Positions 53,691 to 64,000 of a stretch of 64,000 nucleotides of DNA are shown here, in pieces; positions within the stretch are counted from its first letter, which is position 1; each line of letters opens with the position of its first letter. The notes under the pieces are model-generated. The model had not been told where the DNA came from. It saw only the letters and a list, made by a program, of their open reading frames with translations, and ran no database searches. The DNA comes from Opisthocomus hoazin (taxonomy: Eukaryota > Chordata > Aves > Opisthocomiformes > Opisthocomidae): the NCBI RefSeq assembly GCF_030867145.1, contig NC_134454.1:49721830-49785829 (forward strand). Direction: 5' to 3'. The position numbers and the translations under genes were made by a program.

Positions 53691-56600
53691 GTATCATTTT
53701 CACACCTATGCAGGTTTCAGCTGCAAAATGTAGAAGAAAAATGTAGAATGCTGACCTATGCAGAAAAGCTTTCTTACCTGTTAGCTTTGAGAAGTGCCCT
53801 GTGTCATTCTGCAGAGCTTGCCTAGTAATAAACAATTCCTCTTGTGCTAAGAGACAAAGCTCAAACATTTTTTTCTGTACCATGTTAACTGTCAGTGAAT
53901 GCAGTACAGCTATAAAAATGCAGAATTGGTTGTGCAGCACTGAATGTAGTACTAAATCCTGAGATCTTACTTATTTTGGAGTAGTTGTTGAAGTGGAACA
54001 TTACAGTATGAGTAGGAGTTGACTGACTAGAAACAGAGTAAAAAATTCCTGTCAGTTACCTGGAAAATCAGCAGAGAACACAGAAGTTGGGAGGGAAAGA
54101 ACCAGAGGAGAGACTAAGGAGGAGACAAAGCAAAATACCTGCAGATCTAAAACCAGAAGATATTTAACTGAGTCTTTTATTTGAACACACCATAGCACTA
54201 AGCAATTTCCAAAGCAAAGTACGTGGGAAGACAGTGCTTCACTGGGAAGCAGGAGAGGAAAGCAGGACAAAAGTCTTTCTCAATAAAGGTACTGTGAATC
54301 TGTAAAGCTCTTACAGTTGGCAGTGACTTCTGAAAACTAATACCATGAAGATGCTAACAACGGAGTAAGACTTTTCTAAGAAACGAGACATTGTAGCCAA
54401 TAGTCCATAATTATTCAAATTTTATAATAATACTGGAAGTCTTACTGTAGCTTCTCTGATTTGTTTGTCCTACTTTTTTTTTGCTTGCTGTTGTTCTGGC
54501 CAGTTCTTTGAAAATCCTCTGCAAACAGCATATCCTCAGAACGTGACCCATACCACACTGTCAGAACGGTGAACCCTATGACCACGCATAACTGCAGCAT
54601 CTTATCCTAATAGAGAAAACATTACTGGACTACCGGGTGGAACAAAGTAATCTGTCTTGTTAATAGTCTCATTCAAACTAAAACCCCTTTCTTTGGGGAT
54701 GTGTTATGTTTTTTCGTTATTGGCTGCTCCACAGGAAATAGTTACCAGAACAAGACCAAGACTTTTTTCCTAATCAAACCAGTGGTGCCTATAACTTTAA
54801 CATGTGACTTCTTTCCCCAGATGTTTGTATTTGTAACCAATTTTGAATTAGGAAATCCAGAATATGTATCATCACCCAAAATCTAATCAGTCTGTTTCAA
54901 GGTGTCATTAAATTGCTAAATTATATTTAGAGATAATAATTCAAAATTCTATTGCTTCAACTGTCTAGAAGCTAAAATCCAGAAGACTGATTGCCTGCTA
55001 TCCTGTAAATCTCTCTTCCTCTAAGTTTTAATTTGCCCACCTGTCCCTATTTGACATGGGGAGGGGTGTGTTTTTTTCTTTCAGGACTGATGGTAAAATC
55101 TCTATGCCCTCCCCCCCCCCCAAACACCATAGAACTAACCTGTTGCTTCTTCTGAGTTTGACATAAATGAAGTTTGTATGCTGCTTGCTGATTAACAACA
55201 GAAGGAATTCCATTAAAATGAAACAGAAGTTGTATTGTAAAAGTGCAGGTTCGTGTCCTCATAAAAAGCTCATTCTGTTTTTAAGTGCTAAAGAAGTAGA
55301 CACACATTTCTAATTTGGGCAATGGTGAATACAGTTCTTGTTGTTGAACACAACTCCTTTCCCTGTTCACCACTTGGTGTATTGGCTGGTCCAGTATAAA
55401 TTACACAGAAATTCTTCCATCAACTGATTTGTTCTTCACTATGTCGCTCTTACTTGTAAATTTTTGTATGACTCTTGGAAAAAAAAACAAACACGTATTT
55501 TCTCATATTTAGTTCCTTTTACATTTGTAATAACTGAATGTTCATAAAGACAAAGCTTTTTTTATAGCTGTTGCAGCCTGTTTTGGGAGAGATACTCCCA
55601 GTATGCTTTCTTCTGAAAATTCAGCAATTGTCTTCCTGTTACTTTCCCACAATGAATCATTTTAGACTGTAAGCGTATGCAACTTGGCTTATAGCCAGCT
55701 TCATCATTCTGATTTCCTGTACAAATCTTCATCAGTGTTCTGTATCTATCCTAGTTGCTTTGAAATAAGCTGTAAATTGTATATGTAGCAACATCATAAA
55801 TGCCTTTTTTTAAAAAAGTTTCATTTAAAAAAATAAAAAATCATCAGAATGTCATAACCAAAGGTGAGATGAGAAAGCCAGAATAAAGAGAAGGAAAAGA
55901 AAAAGGCTCCTATTTACTGAACACCAGAAAGAGCTTAGACTGCATAGGTTCTGTACTACCTTCAAAGTTGGCATTGCAAGCAGGGATACAAGTTTCCCAT
56001 GATGAAATTAGACATACTAATGAAGTTTTTGGGAAAAAAATCTGAATCTCTTTATCCAAAAAAACGAAAAGCTCCACACAGCAGAGGTTAAGTAGACCAA
56101 GAGGCTGTTGGAAAGATCAAAGCATGGGGTAGATGCAGAGCGGAGCTGCAGAGAAAAACTGCTGGGATGGGTATGACTAAATACCACTACAAAATTTTAA
56201 ATATGATTTTTGTGACTCAAACCAACAAAAATAAGTAAGGATAGTGCTTAGGTAGTAGAGTACAATTGGAAAATACCTGATAACTGATCAGGATAATAAA
56301 GCCAATGACTCTTTTTCTGGACTTGTGAGTGTGTGATTCTAGCTAAGAACTACCAGTCACAGCATCTTCCAAAGAATAAAGCAAACCCCACTGAATATGA
56401 GACAACAGCATTTCATTTATTAGAATTACTGATGAGCTGAAATGGATGTTGCCCTCTGGTTCAGATCTAACAAGACATTGTGCTTGTGGTTTGCTGTGCT
56501 AAAGGCAGAGTATCCACACAGTGGGCCCCATATCCACAACAGAAGATAACTGCTGTCTATCCAGTCATACTTTAGCTTGCAGCTTTTTTAATGTAACCCA

Positions 56601-56871
56601 TTTAACTGTGTCTAAAACAAGAGTCCTAACTTTTGTTCTGGCAAATCAGGAATGGGAAATATATATAGAATACATTTTTAAGGTCATATTAAAGTAGAAG
56701 ACTATACCCTTCCCTTATACCTTAAGAATAAATCGCAAGTGTTTGTGATTACTATTCAGAAACACAAGGAATGTTATGCGTACTTTATAGCAAAACTTTG
56801 TGGAGATCTTGCATCTAAGTTTTACTGTCATTAGACCACTAGAGAGCTTGTCTAAATTCAAAATTGCGTCA
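53691..56871. other. Intergenic DNA between GKAP1 and the provirus
   Basis: AT-rich with short homopolymer tracts (for example a poly-C run near 55110-55122). I see no gene, RNA or clear repeat. Confidence 0.6.
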
Positions 56872-56876
56872 CTAAC

Positions 56877-56944
56877 TATAGAAGACCGCTACGAACTGGT
56901 TTTGTCTCGACATTGCCATTGTCGTCTCTTCCTGGCCTCGGAAA
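56877..56944 (+). repeat. Truncated 5' LTR (first 68 bp only)
   Basis: Matches the first about 69 bp of the 3' LTR at 61120 with three differences: A for G at the second base, one missing A, and G for T near the end. It then jumps into internal sequence. The promoter, R and U5 are absent. Confidence 0.9.
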
Positions 56945-57056
56945 CAGTGAGTAAACAGTTGTCTTTCTCGGGGAGAAGCCTGGATCTGGCCGGGAAAGAA
57001 AAGCCCCTGAATCGGCAGGGACTCTGGCAGTTAGGGCTTCGGAAGGGCGGGACCTC

Positions 57057-57470
57057 ATGGATGGACTCCCGACCAAGAAGGTAGGACAGCTTGTGCAAAG
57101 ATGGTCAGGGCGAGAAATCGCTTTTGGGCCAGGTCCTAGCGCCCCACCCTTGGTGGATCTGGCGGGGGAACGAAATAGGGAAGAAGATGGTGGGAAACTA
57201 AATCCTCCGCTCCCCCAGGGTGAGGGGGGAGGCGGAGGGTGGATGTTTGTAAGACAGCTCACCTGCAATAACAGAGGGGATTTATTGATTACGGTGGCGG
57301 TAGGGCCAAAAAGGAGACCGGTAACCTTTTTGGTTGACACCGGAGCACAAATTACTGCGCTAAGCCGGGTCGAGGCGGAACGGTGTGGAATTTCCGTCCC
57401 GTCCAAAAGCCTGATAGTTTTAAACGCCTTGGGGAAAATCCAGACAGTGCCCATGACTCTGGTGACATGA
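57057..57470 (+). pseudogene. ERV gag-end/protease remnant
   Basis: An open frame of 137 codons with a retroviral aspartic protease active site DTG at 57336-57344 (context FLVDTGAQITAL) and a flap-side hydrophobic stretch. It ends at an in-frame TGA (57468-57470). The downstream RT frame (57495 on) is in the same phase, so this TGA interrupts a formerly continuous pro-pol. The upstream portion is Gly/Pro-rich and not assignable. Confidence 0.8.
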
Positions 57471-57494
57471 TGGCTGCCGGGGGAGGAAGACCCC

Positions 57495-58559
57495 GTGGAC
57501 ACCATGGTAGCTGTGGGACCTTTCCAAATGAACCTTTTAGGCATGGATGTTTTAAAGGGTAAACAGTGGCGTGATACCCAGGGACATTCATGGTCCTTCG
57601 GTGCCCCCCAAATTAGACAAGTGGCTAAAACCCCCAGCGCGGAGGTGCGTCTGCTACGAGCGGCGCCTGCCCTCCCTCGTTCCAAATTAACGAACGTGAA
57701 GCCCTGTCCGCTGCCGCTGGGAGCCAGGGCAGGCACAGCCCCGGTGCTGGCAGAGCTGCGGGAACAAGGAGCGGTAGTTCCCACCCACTCGCCTTACAAT
57801 TCCCCGGTCTGGCCCGTGCGAAAACCTAAAGGAAAGTGGCGGTTAACGGTCGATTACCGCCGTTTGAATGCTAATACGGGACCGTTAACCGCTGCTGTGC
57901 CCAACATTGCCGAGCTCATTAGCACCATTCAGGAGCAAGCGCACCCGATTCTGGCAACTATTGATGTTAAGGACATGTTCTTTATGGTTCCCCTTCAACC
58001 CGAAGATCAAACCCGTTTTGCTTTCACCCGAGAAGGACAGCAGGACACTTTCACGCGGCTTCCCCAAGGCTATAAGCACTCCCCCCCCCCCCCCCCCCCC
58101 CCGTTAGCTCACCATGCCCGACCACAGGAATTGGAAGCGATCCCCACATAAGCGGGGGTGAAGATTTATCAGTACACAGACAATGTGCTTGTGGGAGGGA
58201 GTCAGACAGAGGAAGTTAAGGAGGCGCAGCGGGACATCATCACCCACTTAGAAAGCATAGGATTGACGATTCCGCCCGAAAAGATACAAGCCCCTGCTAG
58301 TGAAGTGAAATTTTTGGGAATCTGGTGGAGGGGGGGAAGGACTTGTATCCCCCCTGATACTCTGTCCTCCCTTGACCTAATTAAAATGCAAGAATCAAAG
58401 AAAGAGCTACAACATGCATTAGGACCACTCGTGTTCTGGAGAAAACATATCCTTGACTTTTCGATTATTGCTAGACCTTTGTATGATTTACTGCGGAAAA
58501 GGGCCCAGTGGGAGTGGACCCAGGTCCACAAGGAGGCGTTATGGCTGTTGGTGTTTTGA
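57495..58559 (+). pseudogene. ERV reverse transcriptase remnant
   Basis: RT landmarks in order: SPYNSPVWPVRKPKGKWRL, VDYRRLNA, ATIDVKDMFF and TRLPQGYKHSP. A run of 22 C (58081-58102) and an in-frame TAA (58149-58151) follow. The same frame then resumes with the catalytic box as YTDN instead of YxDD, and the thumb region (FLGIWW). A frameshift follows near 58556. The altered catalytic Asp and the stop make it inactive. Confidence 0.88.
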
Positions 58560-59175
58560 GGCAAATGCCTGCCAAGCCCTGGGACCTATCCATCCGACAG
58601 ACCCAGTCCAAATCGAATGGGGGTTTGCCCGAACCGGGCTCTCGATTCATTTGTGGCAAAAGGGGCCGGAGGGGCCCATTTGGCCCATCGGGTTCTATTC
58701 ACGTAGTTTCAAAGATGCTGGAAAAAGATACACAACTTGGGAAAAGGGCCTATTTGTAGATAGTCTGGCTTTGAGAGAGGCTGAACGAACTATCCGACTG
58801 CAACCCATAATCCTTTGGGACCCATTTAAAGTGACCAAAGCAGTTTTAACGGGAACCCCACCCCCTGACGGGGTGGCCCAAAGGGCCTCCGTATGGAAAT
58901 GTTATGATTTATTTCGTGAGATGCAAGCTCAATGGTGGCCAGTTACCAGGGAGGAATGCAAAACATGTATGTCCTCTCGTGAACAGTGTCATGTCCATTT
59001 GGGCATACACCCCCTGGAAAACAACCCCCTGCACGTGAGAGAAGGAAAGGGTTTGTGGGAGGCTTGGCAGGTTGATTATTATTCCTTCCTTCTAACCCGA
59101 GAAGCGAGTTCGTTTTTGTTCTTATTTTCCAGGAAGGAGCAACCAACCCGGATACGCTCTCCCAGAGGAAGTAAA
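58560..59175 (+). pseudogene. ERV RNase H-region and partial integrase remnant
   Basis: In the frame of 58453-59952 the sequence carries a connection/RNase H-like stretch (YTTWEKGLFVDSLALREAER), then an integrase zinc-region remnant and GKGLWEAWQVDYYSF, which marks the start of the integrase catalytic core. The core breaks off near 59100 and runs directly into short basic sequence before env, so most of integrase is deleted. Confidence 0.7.
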
Positions 59176-60385
59176 ATGGACACAGATTGCGACCTAATCG
59201 GAATACGCATGTTATTTCTGATCATACTGGTTCGGGGATGTACCTATGAAAGCAACAGAAGATCAATTCCCTCGCCTCCCACTGATCCCTATGATCCCTG
59301 TAAGGACAATGAGTTTGTGTTGTTAGCCAAGGCTGTAAGTCGAACCTTTAACCTGAGTCACTGCTGGGTCTGCGGTGGACCTCTGGAGTTATCGAGCTGG
59401 CCATGGACGTCCACACCCCTCACCCCAGCCCAGATTGTGAACAATTACAGTGAGACCACGAATGACACGTGGGGCGATAGCGGAACGTGGCCAATTCAAT
59501 TTCCGGCTGTCAGGCAATATTGTTTAAAGCGTGTCGAGGAGGGAGGGATCCATGTTGGGGAAAGCAAGTGCAAATGGACACTCACCTGTAAGTTAGCTGA
59601 TAAAGATAGAGGTGTCCACATATGGATGTGGCTTGATGAAGTCGGGCGCAATCAGGGATTTAAGGGATACTGGTCAAGCAAAAATGAAACATTCTTCCTC
59701 CAACGGTCCAATTATTACCCCTATAGTCAAGTGTGTGAGTGGAAATACAATTCTGGCACCTGGTACTGCACTGGCCATATAAACGACAGCCCCAATGAGT
59801 TTTTTAGCCCTTTTGGCGACAAGGACACAACTCGTTTTCAGTCTCCAAGGGAGACAGCTGGAACATTCGCTTATGGCAAAAAGGGGTCATTATTGGATCT
59901 GCGGACACACTGCCTACAAACGTTTACTGGCAGAATGGTCAGGGACTTGTGACGTAGGGATTATCTGGCCCATGTTTTTCCTCCTGCCAGAGATGGGTGG
60001 ACCTTGTTTGGGGATAAGACTATGTCATGATCTAGGGGATAGAAGGGTTGCCCGTAAAACACGATCTATTGAGGTTAACCTGGGTGGAACACAAAAACGG
60101 GGGAGTGATGAGTGGCCTCCTGAGAGAATAATTCAGCATTACAGACCCGCCACCTGGAACCCCAATGAACCAATATCGGGGGCAAGGGAACCAATTTATA
60201 ATTTAAATCAGATAATTCGATTGCAAGCGGCTCTAGGAATCATCACTAATAAAACTACAGATGCCTTAGACCTCTTACCTCGACAGTCTCAACAGATGCG
60301 CACGGCAATCCTTCAACATCGCATGGTCCTGGATCACCTGTTAGCTGAAGAGGGGGGGAATGTGTGGGAAACTAAATATTTCTAA
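59176..60385 (+). pseudogene. ERV env remnant (surface and transmembrane subunits)
   Basis: An ATG at 59176 opens a hydrophobic, signal-peptide-like start (IRMLFLIILVRG). A surface subunit follows with the isomerase-type CWVC motif near 59362, several N-glycosylation sites (NLS, NDT, NET), and an open frame to TGA at 59952. A frameshift around 59860 moves the rest into the frame of 59795-60385. That frame has a RKTR-type cleavage-like site (near 60055) and the helical heptad region of a transmembrane subunit. A second break in a G tract near 60350 shifts the remaining ectodomain and membrane anchor (to about 60780) out of frame. It is not functional as a single protein. Confidence 0.78.
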
Positions 60386-61119
60386 CTGTTGCTTGGAGAT
60401 AGACGACGTGGGCGAAGTGGTCCTCCAATTGACCAAAGATATTAGGAGAATCGCTCACGTTCCAGTCCAATCATGGAATGGTTGGACTGGTGATTTGTGA
60501 TCCTGGTTGCCAGGGACATGATGGGTAAAACAATTACTACTATTTTTGTTATGCACGGTTGCTGCTTTAATGTTTTTACCATGTATTATTCCCTGTTTTG
60601 TTCAGTTAATCCAACATGTGGTATCCAATACGCAATTCATACCCATCACATCACCTGTCGGCATAAGACAGATCCATGTCATTTGTCAACCAAAACCGAC
60701 CACTATACCCACAATTTAGACCCTACAGAATTCACAGACTGTCAGAGGGAAGAATTGCATACCTCTATCCATGTCACACCCGCCCTCATGTTCTGTTTGT
60801 TATCATGAAAAGACAACCTCATACTTACCTGATTCCTCAAACTTTTGTTCAATAAGACATTGTTAAACTTAGCAGTGTTAAAAGAGACAGTGTTTACATT
60901 GTGTAACGTTTCAACCTGCCTACGATTGTGCATTTCTGTGCCATACCCCTTTTTGGTCCCTCCTTCCCCTGCTGTGTCACCCATCCCCTCTATCCTGGTT
61001 TCTACCCCTATTTTTCTCTCTCTCTCTCTCTCGCTGTCACTCTTTTGTTCTCTCTCTCTATCTCTAGACCACCACCTCCCGCACCACCCCAAAGGCAGCA
61101 ATGTCGAGCCACGGGGTGG
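60386..61119 (+). other. ERV 3' end: env tail remnants and pyrimidine-rich tract
   Basis: Holds out-of-frame remains of the env C terminus with a hydrophobic anchor-like stretch (60535-60620), then non-coding sequence with a TC-rich tract (61014-61074). Just before the LTR the expected polypurine tract is poor (ACGGGGTGG at 61111-61119). Confidence 0.6.
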
Positions 61120-61714
61120 TGTAGAAGACCGCTACGAACTGGTTTTGTCTCGAACATTGCCATTGTCGTCTCTTCCTGGCCTCTGAAAAAACCGCCACAA
61201 CGACCTGCAGGAAAGTGCTTGCTCACAGAGAAGCGCGTGGACGGGCAAGAGCGGGCTTGTCTAAGTGGGCAGCACGCACGGCAGGAACTGCACGTACGCG
61301 GACATGCTCTGCGCATGCACAAATGCCCCTATAAAAGGGCAGCACGTGCTCCTCGGAGCTCTCGCTCTCTTGCTCTGCTCCTCGCCGCCGGGCTCCGCCC
61401 TCACCGGGGCCTCCACGCCTGCACAGAGACTGAGCTGACCGGACATGGCTGGACATCGCCGAATCCGTGGTGGTGGTAACTGATCCCACCACCCCGCACT
61501 TCTTTTCCTCGCCCGCTGAGGTTTTTCCGACTTTACCCCTTTTTTTTTCTGTCTTGTCTTCTCCTCCCCCTGCTGCTGTCCCCGCCTGACCTCCGATTCC
61601 CGGTTCACCAAAATAAAGTCAAATAAACAAGGTTGCACAGCATCTGACTGCGTTTGCGTCTTAGTCTTGTCTCCCTGGATCGCATCGAAACCTCCCTGAT
61701 ATCGGATCGGGACA
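61120..61714 (+). repeat. Complete 3' LTR (595 bp)
   Basis: Starts TGTAGAAGACC and ends GGGACA (TG...CA). It has TATAAAAG at 61330-61337, an NRF-1-like TGCGCATGCAC near 61309-61319, and two AATAAA signals (61612-61617 and 61622-61627) followed by GT-rich U5. It looks intact as a promoter/poly(A) unit and points toward UBQLN1. Confidence 0.9.
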
Positions 61715-61719
61715 CTAAC

Positions 61720-62400
61720 TTCAGGTAAAACATTAACCGAGTTTAGCCAAAGTGGTTCAAAACCTTTTACTGACATTGTGGATTTGGTTCAACTTGACCT
61801 GACCGAGTATTTTCATTTTGACACAAAATACTCTCTGGTCACTGCACGTTCATTTTCAGCTTGTTTGTTTGCGTCACGCCAATTTAAATGACTCTGCATT
61901 GGTTTAAATCAACTACATATAGAAAAAATACCATATTGAAGATGTCTAGTCTGAGTTGGGAATTAAGCTGAACTTCTGCAGTGAATACCATAACCATGGT
62001 GAGGAAAATGGAATGGCACAAAAAATTAAGCTGCTCTTTCTAATAAACATTCTGAACTATATTCCTTAGGGATCAGATTTAGTATTGGCTGAACCAATTT
62101 ATACATAACTCCCAAGAGATAATCCCAGCAGCAGAAACCAAGACAGCAAATCATCCGGTGAGTCGGGGCTGCTGTGGGAAACGCCAGTTCTTACACGAGG
62201 GTAAGAATGAAAGGGCATTTGACTCCAGAATTTGAAGCCACAAGCAAACTTCACACCAAAACAGGAACGGGCATCTTGAATTTCCTATCAGAGAGACGCG
62301 AAAATCACTCGGGTTTTGGGAGAATGCCTGACACGGTGATGACAGGTTTAATTAACGATGAAGTCCTTCCGGCCCACAGCAGTACTACTTTTCAGGCAGT
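61720..62400. other. Intergenic DNA between provirus and UBQLN1 CpG island
   Basis: AT-rich, no gene recognised. An open frame 62174-62404 runs into the CpG island but shows no domain. Confidence 0.5.
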
Positions 62401-62852
62401 TTAGTTTTTCTCACCCGAGCGCCGGTGCCGAGGAAGTAACTTCAAACCGACGGGTGTAATTTATTTCCTCGACGCGAAGTTCACAAACTGTACCGAGCTT
62501 CCCTGCCGGGTTCCAGAGAGCAGGTGAAGGCCGCTTGGCGGCGGCGCGGCCCCCAGCGCATGCGCGAGATCCGCACCGCCGCCTCGCTGCTCCGGCGCGC
62601 GTGCGCCGCCCGCAGAGCGGCGAGGCGGCCCAGCCCACGCCCGGGCAGGGCAACGCCCCTTTCTAGTAACTTCCCCGAAGGGGGACGTCATCACCGCGCG
62701 CCGCTCCCGCGCCGGGCTGTTTCCGCCCGCCGCTGAGGGAGCGGGTGTCGCGGGCGGCCGGCGGCGCGGACGGTCCGCCCGGAGCCGCGGGCTCGCAGCC
62801 GGCCAGGCCAGGCCAGGCCTGGCCTCGCCTCCCTTCTCGCGTCCCTTTCGCC
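62400..62852 (+). promoter_or_regulatory. UBQLN1: UBQLN1 CpG-island promoter and 5' UTR
   Basis: GC- and CpG-rich region directly upstream of the start codon. It contains a palindromic NRF-1 site GCGCATGCGC (62556-62565), a second NRF-1-like GGCGCGCGTGCGCC (near 62594) and a CRE-like GACGTCATC (62684-62692). No TATA box is seen, as expected for a housekeeping promoter. A short GGCCA-type tandem lies at 62802-62825. Confidence 0.85.
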
Positions 62853-63005
62853 ATGTCGGAGAACGCGGAGGGTCCCGCGGGGGGTCGCAGCCACCCGGGG
62901 TCCCCCAGCCGGGGTTCGGCCGAACCGCGGATCATCAAAGTGACGGTGAAGACTCCCAAAGAGAAGGAGGAGTTCGCCGTGTCCGAAACCAGCAGTGTCC
63001 GGCAG
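62853..63005 (+). CDS. UBQLN1: UBQLN1 first coding exon (rest outside window)
   Basis: The ATG at 62853 (context CGCCATGT) opens 51 codons ending SSVRQ before GTGAGG. After a Gly/Ser/Pro-rich leader, [17 protein letters not shown] starts the ubiquitin-like domain, matching human UBQLN1 almost exactly from that point. Ubiquilin-1 carries ubiquitylated or membrane clients to the proteasome through UBL and UBA domains (established knowledge). The frame is open upstream of the ATG without another ATG, so this start is the natural one. The leader differs from the Ala-rich mammalian leader. UBQLN2 and UBQLN4 are alternatives, but the position next to GKAP1 and the UBL start favour UBQLN1. Confidence 0.93.
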
Positions 63006-64000
63006 GTGAGGGGCAGCCGGGTGGGAGTAGCCAAGCCGGGGTTTAGGGCCCGGGGCCGGCCCGGGGAGAAGAGCCCGGCCCCGCGGTTCCCGCCTCCGGG
63101 CTGCAGGGCGAGGGCCATTGCCGGTGACAAAGCACTCCTGCTCGCCAGGCGCTGCTCTGGGCGCCGCTGGGCGAGTGCCGGCGCCGATCCCGGCCCAGGA
63201 GGGACTGCCGCCGTCTGAGGCTAGTGAGGGTGGTGAAGAAACCTCCTGCCTCGCCTCCTCCTCCTCAGCTTCTCTCCTCCTTTGTTGCAAGGCTGGGAGC
63301 TGGCCCGGGAGGCGAACGTAGCTCGTTTTCTTGCTGTGAGTTGCCCTGTCGAGCTGACTCAGTCTGCAAGTAGGAGTCTGGCTGGCTGGCTAGCATGACT
63401 ACAGGAAACGTATGCAGTCACCTGCGTTGCAGCGCTGTATTGGCAGTGGTTATCTGAATCTAAAACTGTCGTTAACAACGGCGAGTAGGTTGTGCAAAGA
63501 TGTCTTTGTTTTAAGGAAGTCATGTGTTCAGACTGTGTTTGTAAAATTTGCAGTACGAATAAAGCACACCTTCTGCTGTACTTAAATGTGCTAGTTGTTG
63601 GTATGGTGCTTAGCATGGCGGTACTGTTGGATAAGTCTGAATTATTAGGGTCTTTTCTGCATTCTTGTGAAATTCTGTGCCCCGTGGTGCCTTCGGCTCA
63701 GCAGAAGCAGTGACACTTACTGAATCATCAACGCTGTTCATGCAACTCTTCTGTTTTTCTTGGAGGTTTTTCATGCAAGTATTGACTAGAACTTCATTTA
63801 TCTAGGTTAGAAAGCTACAAATTGTAGAAATGGAGTAATCAAAGTGTAAAGTAGAGGCTCTGTAAATCCAGAGTCTCGTGCCTGTGAAGGATGTAAACAT
63901 TGCTATGCTAAAACACTCCAGAAAGTGAACTTCCCTGAAGGAGATTCAGAGCTTACTTAATTTTCTATGGAATTTCTCTGAAATTCTCACTAAAATGTCT
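63006..64000 (+). other. UBQLN1: UBQLN1 intron 1, 5' part
   Basis: Begins at the GTGAGG donor; the CpG island continues to about 63330 and then becomes AT-rich. No second exon is recognised before the window ends. Confidence 0.75.

Larger units (their letters stand above)
56872..61719 (+). mobile_element. Defective class I-like endogenous retrovirus with CTAAC target duplication
   Basis: The provirus spans 56877-61714 (4.84 kb) and is flanked by CTAAC on both sides (56872-56876 and 61715-61719), so the whole unit came from one insertion. Order: remnant 5' LTR, protease, RT, RNase H-region and partial integrase, env surface and transmembrane regions, 3' LTR. Most of the 5' LTR, the primer-binding site and nearly all gag are missing. 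Pol relates to gamma/epsilon-type (class I) viruses by its RT motifs and the env CXXC motif (inference). It carries stops, frameshifts and deletions throughout and cannot encode a functional virus. It sits in sense orientation 1.1 kb upstream of the UBQLN1 start codon. Confidence 0.9.

Noticed and set aside
58453-59952. A single 499-codon novel fusion protein
   Set aside because: It is a chance joining of pol remnant and env surface region left by deletion of integrase; the frame starts inside a frameshifted pol.
62411-63290. Minus-strand open frames over the UBQLN1 first exon
   Set aside because: GC-driven shadows of the promoter and exon; no homology or splice support.

Overview
The window looks like a vertebrate, almost certainly avian, nuclear chromosome. 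It carries spliced genes with GT-AG introns, CpG-island promoters, several CR1 LINE copies (the dominant avian LINE) and avian-type endogenous retroviral LTRs. Three protein-coding genes lie head to tail on the + strand in the order KIF27, GKAP1, UBQLN1. This is the order and orientation known at the human 9q21 locus; birds are expected to carry the block on chromosome Z (inference).

Layout. (1) 1-22997: the 3' part of KIF27, 16 consecutive coding exons from inside the kinesin motor to the stop codon; the promoter and P-loop exons lie upstream of the window. Introns hold an antisense CR1 fragment (5136-6530), a solo ERVL-type LTR (3520-4088) and an older LTR-like repeat (about 6950-7560). (2) 22998-25700: KIF27 3' flank with a reverse-orientation solo LTR (23522-23990). 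(3) about 25730-27300: CpG island, the probable GKAP1 promoter. (4) 33240-52462: all 11 coding exons of GKAP1, predicted 365 residues, with a 23-nt microexon, one probable GC-AG intron, and a 2.9-kb antisense CR1 that retains endonuclease and RT regions. An antisense CR1 fragment also lies upstream at 28304-29290. (5) 52710-62400: intergenic DNA with a sense CR1 fragment (52899-53690) and a 4.84-kb defective class I-like endogenous retrovirus (56877-61714). That provirus is flanked by the 5-bp duplication CTAAC, has a 5' LTR reduced to about 68 bp, retains broken pro, pol and env regions, and ends in a complete 3' LTR. (6) 62400-63330: CpG island with the UBQLN1 promoter and first coding exon (62853-63005); the window ends in UBQLN1 intron 1.

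The three host genes are not one pathway: a ciliary kinesin, a cGMP-kinase anchoring protein and a proteasome shuttle. Exon boundaries were set by hand from splice signals, reading-phase continuity and remembered family sequence. All 16 KIF27 and 11 GKAP1 coding exons join in phase. No CRISPR array, operon, tRNA or rRNA was seen. I found no convincing undescribed system; the most unusual items are the deletion-bearing provirus, the GC-AG splice site, the microexon and a perfect intronic hairpin.
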